This document shows positions 1-5,583 of a stretch of 13,567 bases of DNA, in pieces. This DNA comes from Anaerolineales bacterium (lineage in GTDB: Bacteria; Chloroflexota; Anaerolineae; Anaerolineales; Villigracilaceae). The stretch is from the NCBI GenBank assembly GCA_025938055.1, contig JAICQC010000079.1, positions 1 to 13,567 on the forward strand, written 5' to 3'. Below the pieces are notes generated by a model that saw only the letters and a list, made by a program, of their open reading frames with translations, did not search any database and was not told the DNA's origin. The translations under genes were made by a program, and so were the position numbers. How positions within the stretch are numbered: position 1 is the stretch's first letter; each line of letters starts with the position of its first letter.

Positions 1-267
1 CTATCTGCTGGTCTTAAGCACATTTAGCAGAGTCATGTGCAGCACTCACACCATTGTTTCGCCCGATCCGTCACCGGGTGGAGGACGATGCCGGCGGACG
101 CGCCCTCATCAAGGAGGACGGCTGTTATGTTGATCGCTTATGCAGCGAGGGGCATAGCAGCGTAGGAAGTGCGATTGGCACTTGATTTTTTGCGCTGAGT
201 TTACGAGTTCGGCGCCTCTCGGCTCGCATTCCGGAACCAGCCTCTCCCGTCGAAGCCTGTCATCCCC
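1..267 (-). ncRNA. ssrA: tmRNA (transfer-messenger RNA), 3' part cut off by window edge
   Basis: Read on the minus strand from 267, the RNA begins GGGGATGACAGGCTTCGACG, the conserved tmRNA 5' end: half of the acceptor stem plus the D-loop-like TTCGACGGG segment. About 80 nt further on come CTCGTAAAC and an A-rich stretch (CGCAAAAAATCAAGT), the usual lead-in to the resume codon, followed by a short frame that ends in Leu-Ala-Ala-stop. The downstream pseudoknot region and the tRNA-like 3' end with the T arm are mostly or wholly beyond position 1. The order of parts is that of a one-piece tmRNA. The molecule rescues stalled ribosomes with SmpB and tags the unfinished protein for proteolysis. The gene is divergent from the regulator gene at 393 and has its own promoter at 301-309. 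The 5' end at 267 is placed by homology, so RNase P trimming could shift it by a base or two. Confidence 0.93.
138..179 (-). other. tmRNA proteolysis-tag reading frame
   Basis: On the minus strand, GCC at 179-177 is the likely resume codon. The frame reads ANRTSYAAMPLAA and stops at TAA (140-138), giving 13 tag-encoded residues. The C-terminal Leu-Ala-Ala is the ClpXP/Lon-type degron shared by nearly all tmRNA tags, and the resume codon for alanine is also typical. The alignment of the upstream CGCAAAAAATCAAGT with the equivalent part of enterobacterial tmRNA sets the resume codon. A one-codon shift is possible, but the frame itself is fixed by the LAA-stop ending. Confidence 0.85.
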
Positions 268-275
268 GGCTTGGG

Positions 276-291
276 AGACGGTAGCCCGTCT
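276..291 (-). other. hairpin in tmRNA 5' leader
   Basis: AGACGG and CCGTCT form a perfect 6-bp stem around the 4-nt loop TAGC. The hairpin lies between the predicted transcription start (about 294) and the mature tmRNA 5' end (267), so it would sit in the precursor leader removed by RNase P. Its function is unknown. Confidence 0.4.
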
Positions 292-300
292 ATACATCCT

Positions 301-309
301 ATTATAACA
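301..309 (-). promoter_or_regulatory. extended -10 promoter of the tmRNA gene
   Basis: The minus strand reads TGTTATAAT here: a perfect TATAAT preceded by TGn, the extended -10 signature. No convincing -35 hexamer is seen at 15-19 bp upstream, which fits an extended -10 promoter. Predicted transcription starts near 294, giving a leader of roughly 27 nt ahead of the mature RNA. Confidence 0.7.
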
Positions 310-331
310 TACTTACAAAAGGCAAAGCGTC

Positions 332-360
332 TTGCTCTACACGAAACTTTATGCTAGACT
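332..360 (+). promoter_or_regulatory. candidate promoter for the regulator/sirtuin/kinase operon
   Basis: TTGCTC (332-337) and TAGACT (355-360) are separated by 17 bp and are imperfect matches to -35 and -10 boxes. Transcription would start near 367, leaving a leader of about 26 nt that contains the purine-rich ribosome site AGAAGGAA (375-382), 10 nt before the ATG at 393. The match is weak, so this is only a candidate. Confidence 0.35.
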
Positions 361-392
361 GTTGGAATATTGTTAGAAGGAATGATGTCTTC

Positions 393-1559
393 ATGAGCGA
401 AAAAATCCTCATCATCGATGATGATCTCGATACATTGCGGCTGGTGGGATTAATGCTTCAGCGTCAGGGATACCAGATCAGCGCCGCGACCAACGGACAG
501 CAAGGGTTGGAAAAAGCGTTTGAGGAGGACCCAGATCTAATTCTGCTGGACGTGATGATGCCAGATATGGATGGCTACGAAGTGACACGGCGCCTTAGGC
601 AAAACCCCGCGACGCTGGACACGCCCATCCTGATGTTCACAGCCAAGACCCAGCTTGACGATAAAGTGATCGGGTACGAGGTCGGCGCAAACGATTATCT
701 GACCAAGCCCACTCACCCGTCGGAGCTTCAGGCGCGCGTTAAGTCCCTGCTGGCGCGCATCAATGACAAACAAACAACTGTTGGTTCCGCCAGAGATGAG
801 AACCACGGCTATGTGATTGGCGTGCTCGGTGCGCGGGGCGGGCTTGGCACCACGACCATGGCGGTCAACCTGGGCGCCGGCCTGCAATCGCGCACGAAAT
901 CGGACGTCATCGTGGCAGAGATGCTCCCGGGGCAGGGAGCGCTGGCGCTCGACGTAGGCGTTCCGAACTCCAAGGGGCTGGTGGACCTTTTGAGTCTCAA
1001 CAAGCTGAGCGAGCTCACCCGCGACCGCGTCCGTGAGTCTCTTGTTCCGCATCCTTCCGGGTTGAAATTATTGCTTGCGTCAGACCGCCCGCGCGATATG
1101 CACTTGATCAATCAGGTCGCCAACTACGAGAGCCTTGTGAAGAAACTTGCCAGTCTGGCACGTTTTGTTGTGCTCGACCTGGGCGTGGGGATACAGCCAT
1201 TTGCTGAGAAAATCATGTCTGTGTGTGATGAGGTGTTTATCATCCTGGAAGGCATCCCCAATACCATCACTCATACCAGGGCGCTTATAGATGATATTTC
1301 TGCCCTAGGCATCGCCAAGAAAAACATCAAAGTGGTGCTGAACAACCGCATTCGTTCAGACACACAGTTACCGTCCAGCCAGGTGCAGGCGAAGCTGGAA
1401 CACGAAATTCTCAGCACACTCACACCGGCTCCTGAACTGTTTGTGCAAGCCACCCGAATGCAGACGCCTGCCATCCTGTGCCAGCCAGACAGCCTCACCG
1501 CAAGGCAGATCACAAAGCTTGTGGATTTTGTCACCGAGCGAGAGGCGCTCCCCAGATGA
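393..1559 (+). CDS. response regulator receiver domain fused to CpaE-like MinD/ParA-family ATPase
   Basis: A 388-residue two-domain protein. Residues 3-120 form a complete receiver domain: acidic cluster D9-D11, phosphoacceptor D53 (in LILLDVMMPD), T83 and K105. Residues 138-388 form a SIMIBI/MinD-like domain of the CpaE/TadZ type. Its P-loop at 146-155 (GARGGLGTTT) has Arg in place of the signature Lys and Thr in place of the Walker Lys, a degenerate form seen in CpaE-like proteins. A VVLDLG strand resembles Walker B. CpaE/TadZ proteins position Tad/Flp pili at the cell pole, but no pilus genes occur in this window, so a pilus role is inference only. I chose the ATG at 393 because the receiver fold begins there and AGAAGGAA precedes it by 10 nt; the in-frame ATG at 351 overlaps the candidate promoter. 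The stop overlaps the next start (ATGA). Confidence 0.93.
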   Translation: MSEKILIIDDDLDTLRLVGLMLQRQGYQISAATNGQQGLEKAFEEDPDLILLDVMMPDMDGYEVTRRLRQNPATLDTPILMFTAKTQLDDKVIGYEVGANDYLTKPTHPSELQARVKSLLARINDKQTTVGSARDENHGYVIGVLGARGGLGTTTMAVNLGAGLQSRTKSDVIVAEMLPGQGALALDVGVPNSKGLVDLLSLNKLSELTRDRVRESLVPHPSGLKLLLASDRPRDMHLINQVANYESLVKKLASLARFVVLDLGVGIQPFAEKIMSVCDEVFIILEGIPNTITHTRALIDDISALGIAKKNIKVVLNNRIRSDTQLPSSQVQAKLEHEILSTLTPAPELFVQATRMQTPAILCQPDSLTARQITKLVDFVTEREALPR

Positions 1560-2356
1560 CCGAATCCGCCAGTCCGGCACTCGCCTCGATTTGCTTAGCA
1601 AATCGCGCGGCGATTGAGGACGCGGCGGTACTCATCCGCAAGGCACAGCGCGCTGTCGTCCTGACCGGCGCAGGAGTTTCCACCCCGTCTGGCATCCCGG
1701 ACTTCCGCTCGGAGGGAACAGGCTTATGGTCTCGTGATGAGCCGCTGGAAGTCGCTTCCTTAACTGCCTTTCGCACAACCCCCGAACGTTTCTTCAACTG
1801 GTTTCAACCCCTCGCAGGCTGCATCTTTAATGCGCAGCCAAATGCCGCTCATCTGGCGCTGGCTGCCTTCGAACGCGCCGGGCATTTGCAGACAATCGTT
1901 ACGCAAAACATAGATGCCCTGCACCAGAAGGCTGGCTCGCAAAACGTCATCGAATTGCATGGCACCCTTCAGAAAGTCACATGCACGAACTGCTTCAAAC
2001 AGTTCGAGGCAGGTCCTTTTTTGCAGCCGTACGTGGAGACGGGGAAAATTCCACAGTGCTTAAGTTGCAATGGAATCCTGAAACCGAATGTGATATTGTT
2101 TGGGGAAGAACTGCCCCAATCTGCATGGTACGAAGCACAGCGTGCAGCGCGGCAGTGCGACCTGATGGTGGTCGCAGGTTCCTCCCTGGAGGTTCTGCCC
2201 GTCGCCGGATTGCCCATGCAGGCGCTTGACCGGGGGGCGCATTTGATCATCATCAACAACACTCCCACTTATCTCAATGTACGCGCAGATGTCGTCATCC
2301 ACGATGACGTTGCCACCACAATCCCTGAAATAGCGAAGCGAGTGCTCCATGGCTGA
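1556..2356 (+). CDS. Sir2-family NAD-dependent protein deacylase (sirtuin)
   Basis: 266 residues, the usual length of a bacterial sirtuin. NAD-binding motifs are GAGVSTPSGIPDFRS (38-52) and TQNID (116-120). The catalytic base is H135 in ELHGT. A structural zinc site has C143-x2-C146 and C168-x2-C171. GSSLEVLPV and INNTPT complete the Rossmann fold. The protein removes acyl groups from lysines using NAD+, giving nicotinamide and O-acyl-ADP-ribose, in the cytoplasm. The helix that carries Tyr-x-x-Arg in desuccinylase-type sirtuins (CobB, SIRT5) reads FFNWFQ (79-84) here, so deacetylation is more likely than desuccinylation. The ATG at 1556 overlaps the upstream stop by 4 bp and the gene overlaps the downstream kinase by 8 bp, so the three genes are probably translationally coupled. 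Lysine acylation of its neighbours is a possible target but is unproven. Confidence 0.93.
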   Translation: MTESASPALASICLANRAAIEDAAVLIRKAQRAVVLTGAGVSTPSGIPDFRSEGTGLWSRDEPLEVASLTAFRTTPERFFNWFQPLAGCIFNAQPNAAHLALAAFERAGHLQTIVTQNIDALHQKAGSQNVIELHGTLQKVTCTNCFKQFEAGPFLQPYVETGKIPQCLSCNGILKPNVILFGEELPQSAWYEAQRAARQCDLMVVAGSSLEVLPVAGLPMQALDRGAHLIIINNTPTYLNVRADVVIHDDVATTIPEIAKRVLHG

Positions 2357-3566
2357 GATCAAAACCCAAACACTGGATAGTTACCTGCGAGTGATCGAAA
2401 TCTCACGCGACCTGGCATCCACGCTGGATCTTGATATTTTGCTGGATGACATCGTGCGCGCCGCATCCGACGTGACCCGCGCCGAAGCGGCATCCATTTT
2501 GCTCTACGACGACACAGCACGCCAGCTCTACTTTCAGGTTGCCACCAATATCGATGAACCCACCATGCGCGGACTCGTTGTCCCGCTCGACAAAAGCATT
2601 GCCGGATGGATCGTCACCAATCGTAAATCGGTGCGCATCGACGACGCCCATAAGGACGACCGTCATTTCAGCGAGGTGGAGCAGACCATCGGCTTTGAAA
2701 CTCGCTCCCTGCTGGGCATCCCCCTTATCACAAAAAATAAAGTCGTTGGCGTTCTAGAAGTCATCAACAAGAAAAAGGGCAGGTTTACAGATTCAGATGA
2801 ATCGATGCTCTCGGTGCTGGGCGCGCAGGCGGCGGTCGCGATCGAGAACGCCCGCCTCTTCCAGCAATCAGATCTGATCGCAGAATTCGTCCACGAGCTG
2901 CGTACGCCGCTTGCCTCGTTAAGCACCGCCACCTATCTGCTGCTGCGCCCTGAGATGTCGCGCGAGCAGCGTGACCAGATCGTCAACAATATCCATACCG
3001 AGACGCTGCGCCTGAACTCGCTGGCTTCCTCGTTCCTTGACCTGGCGCGCCTGGAGTCTGGACGCGTCCAGTTCCGCAAAACGCGCTTCAGCGTGGCAGA
3101 CCTGATCTACGAGTGCGCCGATGTAATGACAACCAAGGCGCATGAGACGGGCGTTCAGGTCCGCGTGGATATTCCCAACGAAATGCCTCTCATGGAAGCC
3201 GACCGCGACAAGATCAAACAGGTGCTGCTCAACCTGCTGAGCAACGCCATCAAATATAACCGCCCGAACGGCTCTGTCATCATTACGGGCGCCTTCGATG
3301 ATACCGACATATCGATTACCATTCAGGATACAGGCCTAGGCATCCCTGATGAAGCAGTCCCCCATCTCTTCGAAAAGTTTTACCGTGTGCGCGAGCATGA
3401 AGGCAAGACTGGCGGCACCGGTCTGGGGCTTTCGATTACAAAGCAGATCGTCCAGGGACACAATGGTCGTATTGAGGTGAAGAGCAAGATGGGGGTGGGA
3501 ACCTCCTTTACCGTTCACATCCCCCGTTCCACGAGGCTTATGCCGCGCAATAACGAAACACAATAA
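2349..3566 (+). CDS. GAF-domain sensor histidine kinase, soluble
   Basis: 405 residues. A GAF domain spans about 20-167. A HisKA dimerisation helix pair follows, with the phosphoacceptor H182 in FVHELRTPL. The HATPase domain spans about 285-393, with N box NLLSNAIKYN (295-304), G1 DTGLGI (327-332), F box LFEKFYR (340-346) and G2 GGTGLGL (355-361). There is no signal peptide or membrane segment, so it senses a cytoplasmic signal; the ligand cannot be told from sequence. All catalytic motifs are intact. The gene overlaps the sirtuin by 8 bp and is the last of the operon. The natural partner is the receiver domain of the first gene (D53). The C-terminus after residue 393 is a short polar tail. 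Confidence 0.95.
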   Translation: MAEIKTQTLDSYLRVIEISRDLASTLDLDILLDDIVRAASDVTRAEAASILLYDDTARQLYFQVATNIDEPTMRGLVVPLDKSIAGWIVTNRKSVRIDDAHKDDRHFSEVEQTIGFETRSLLGIPLITKNKVVGVLEVINKKKGRFTDSDESMLSVLGAQAAVAIENARLFQQSDLIAEFVHELRTPLASLSTATYLLLRPEMSREQRDQIVNNIHTETLRLNSLASSFLDLARLESGRVQFRKTRFSVADLIYECADVMTTKAHETGVQVRVDIPNEMPLMEADRDKIKQVLLNLLSNAIKYNRPNGSVIITGAFDDTDISITIQDTGLGIPDEAVPHLFEKFYRVREHEGKTGGTGLGLSITKQIVQGHNGRIEVKSKMGVGTSFTVHIPRSTRLMPRNNETQ

Positions 3567-3596
3567 CATGTCGTTGCGAGGGCTGGTGGTTGAGTA

Positions 3597-3615
3597 GAAC
3601 GGTGGTCTTCCGTTC
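3597..3615. other. weak hairpin in the convergent junction
   Basis: GAACGG and CCGTTC form a 6-bp perfect inverted repeat around a 7-nt loop, between the ends of the kinase gene and the convergent dehydrogenase gene. Neither strand has a following T tract, so it is not a convincing intrinsic terminator. I see no better terminator in 3567-3650. Confidence 0.3.
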
Positions 3616-3650
3616 GTACACTGACACCGACACACAGTGCAGATGTGACA

Positions 3651-4598
3651 CTACGCCTGGATCAACACTTTGAGCACGCCGGTTTCTGCGGCGCGCTCAA
3701 ATGCTTTTAACGCCTCCCCGAGTTTGAATTCCGCCGTGATCAGGACCGTCGGGTCTACCTGCCGCGACTCCATCAGGCGCAGCGCCGGTTCAAATGGACC
3801 GCAGCGCGAGCCAACAATGTTGATCTCATCCACAACGATGGAGGAAGAGTTAACGCTCATCTCCCCTTTGTAGGTGGATTTCATCACCAGCGTCCCGCGC
3901 GGACGGATGGCTTTGCGCGCCAGCGCGAAACCGCCCGGCGACCCGGTCGCTTCCACGACCACATCCCACCGCCAGGGCTGTATATCTTCTTCCGAGATGA
4001 TTTTGATTCCGCGCCCCTTCAACAGATCCTGCTGGTGGGGATGCCGCGCGACCACGCGCAGGTCGCAGCCTGTCAGCGCGAGTGTTTGGGCGATGAGCTG
4101 CCCCAGCCGTCCCGCGCCGACGATCAACACGCGATCCGTGGGCTTGATCTGTACCTGCTGCTGGATCTCCAGCGCCGCGGCGAGGGGCTCGGTGAAGACC
4201 GCCATTTCATCGGGAACGGCATCGGGGACGCGGTGGAGGTTGGCAATTGGTAATTGAGTAAATTCTGCAAAGGTGCCATCGCGGTTGACGATACCCAGCA
4301 CTGTTCGATTCTCGCAATGTGTGGGACGCCCGTTCAGGCATTGCTCGCATTGACCGCAAACGACGTTGATCTCCCCTACCACACGCTGACCAACCCATGA
4401 TGCATCGTCTGCTTCAACGACTCCCCCGACGAACTCGTGACCCAGGATGCCGGTGTAAGGATAATAGCCTTTCACCAGTTCCAAATCGGTACTGCAAATC
4501 CCTGCTTTATGGATTTTGATCAGGGCTTCGTTCGGTTTGCGTGATTGCGGGATGTCACGCAGGTCAATTTGATGGTTTTCAAGCCATAATGCTTTCAT
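3651..4598 (-). CDS. zinc-dependent medium-chain alcohol dehydrogenase-like protein
   Basis: 315 residues, shorter than the usual 340-350 of zinc MDR enzymes. The GroES-like catalytic domain has C35 with T37-D38 (GICSTDLE), H54-E55 in GHEF, a structural zinc site C81, C84, C87, C95, and E137 in TEPLAAALE. The Rossmann domain has GAGRLG (161-166). The enzyme would oxidise an alcohol or polyol, or reduce the carbonyl, with NAD(P). The substrate cannot be assigned; threonine/sorbitol-dehydrogenase-like relatives are the nearest guess. The ATG at 4598 follows the diguanylate cyclase stop by 1 bp and has AGGA just upstream, so the gene is the last of the mutL operon. Residues 112-119 are encoded by a short heptamer-like tract. 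No metabolic partner genes lie nearby. Confidence 0.88.
   Translation of the reverse strand: MKALWLENHQIDLRDIPQSRKPNEALIKIHKAGICSTDLELVKGYYPYTGILGHEFVGGVVEADDASWVGQRVVGEINVVCGQCEQCLNGRPTHCENRTVLGIVNRDGTFAEFTQLPIANLHRVPDAVPDEMAVFTEPLAAALEIQQQVQIKPTDRVLIVGAGRLGQLIAQTLALTGCDLRVVARHPHQQDLLKGRGIKIISEEDIQPWRWDVVVEATGSPGGFALARKAIRPRGTLVMKSTYKGEMSVNSSSIVVDEINIVGSRCGPFEPALRLMESRQVDPTVLITAEFKLGEALKAFERAAETGVLKVLIQA
4244..4265 (-). repeat. short heptamer-like tract inside the dehydrogenase gene (CCAATTA type)
   Basis: On the plus strand CAATTGG (4244-4250), TAATTGA (4251-4257), one G, then TAAATTC (4259-4265). On the coding strand this gives two or three degenerate CCAATTA-like units encoding residues 112-119 (EFTQLPIA). 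It is the weakest tract of the set, and the protein aligns normally with the family here, so coincidence is possible. Confidence 0.4.
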
Positions 4599-4599
4599 G

Positions 4600-5583
4600 T
4601 TATTCCTCGGCAACCGTCCAACGATCTCGCCCGTTATGTTTCGCCTGATACAACGCCGCGTCTGCACGGTTGAGAAATGCCTGCCAGTCTTCCTTGTGTA
4701 CTTTGTACTGAGCAATCCCAATACTGACCGTGAGAGCAATCTCCTTCTCACCTGATTTGAGCAGCAAAGATCTCACGTAGCTGCACAGCCGTTCTGCCTG
4801 TTCTGCGGCAGCTTTGAGCGTGCTGTGCGGCAGGACGATGAGAAATTCCTCGCCGCCATAGCGCCCAATCGAGTCTGGATAACGGATGTGGTCCCGCAGT
4901 TCGCTCCCCAGGGTGCGCAGCACATCGTCACCCACCGTGTGACCATAGGTATCGTTGATCTTTTTGAAATGGTCGATATCGAGTATGGAGATCGAAACCG
5001 GTGTGCCATAACTGTCCGAAAAGATGACTTCGTTCTGCAAATCCTTGATAATTTGGCGGCGGTTGGGCAGGAACGTCAAAGCGTCAGTATGTGAGACTTC
5101 GTCAGCCTGGGCAAGGACTGCCTTCAGCTCCGTTTCCTTGATGGTTAGGATGCGCTTCGTTCGCTCCAGTTCTGCAGTGACAGCTTCGAGTTCCGAATGG
5201 ATGGCAGCCGGTTCGGCAATGAGCAGGATGCGCGCACCCGGCAAGGGAATCAAGAAACAAATGAATTTATTGTTGCGCGGCCCATCTGCGAATTCCAACG
5301 GTCCCATAGTCCTGATACGCTGGTCCAGGGTGGTCAGGAGTAATTGGCGGAACAGGTCTTCACTTGAAGAGGCGAAAAAATCCTTGATGTTTTCTTTGTC
5401 GCGATGGTTCTCTTTAAACGCCTCGAACGCCGGATTCCAGGAGAGCAGGCTGCCGTCCTGATCCAGCAAGACCACGAACAGAGTTGTGGATTCGAGGAAC
5501 GGTTCAACTCCGTATTGGGCAAAGAGTGTGGCGAATTGATTCAATGCAATATGCTCCGGGTCAGCGCGCTCCACGTCGCCCAA
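4600..5583 (-). CDS. PAS-like/GGDEF diguanylate cyclase
   Basis: Up to 327 residues from a TTG at 5583. A PAS-like sensory domain covers about 28-125 (FVVLLDQDGSLLSWNPAFEAF). A charged helical, probably coiled-coil, linker covers 128-165. A full GGDEF domain covers 166-322, with the active site GGEEF at 243-247. RYPD at 234-237, five residues before it, is the RxxD inhibitory I-site, so c-di-GMP product inhibition is expected. The protein has no membrane segment and should make c-di-GMP from two GTP in the cytosol. The start is uncertain. TTG 5583 and GTG 5574 lie inside the mutL end without a ribosome site. TTG 5541, 19 nt after the mutL stop, is preceded by GGAG at about 9 nt and would give 313 residues with the PAS domain intact. 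The gene is co-transcribed with mutL and the dehydrogenase. Confidence 0.92.
   Translation of the reverse strand: MGDVERADPEHIALNQFATLFAQYGVEPFLESTTLFVVLLDQDGSLLSWNPAFEAFKENHRDKENIKDFFASSSEDLFRQLLLTTLDQRIRTMGPLEFADGPRNNKFICFLIPLPGARILLIAEPAAIHSELEAVTAELERTKRILTIKETELKAVLAQADEVSHTDALTFLPNRRQIIKDLQNEVIFSDSYGTPVSISILDIDHFKKINDTYGHTVGDDVLRTLGSELRDHIRYPDSIGRYGGEEFLIVLPHSTLKAAAEQAERLCSYVRSLLLKSGEKEIALTVSIGIAQYKVHKEDWQAFLNRADAALYQAKHNGRDRWTVAEE

Noticed and set aside
109..297. Minus-strand open frame of 62 codons at the left edge
   Set aside because: It lies across the tmRNA and its leader; the RNA gene explains the sequence better.
537..1052. Minus-strand open frame of 171 codons antisense to the regulator gene
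   Set aside because: No recognisable domain. The plus strand encodes a clear receiver/CpaE protein, so this is a coding shadow.
3567..3585. Possible fragment of a dispersed GTCGTTGCGAGG-type repeat after the kinase stop
   Set aside because: Only one short copy in the window, with no inverted partner; it cannot be supported.
3597..3615. Hairpin as intrinsic terminator of the kinase operon
   Set aside because: Only 6 bp, with no T tract on either strand.
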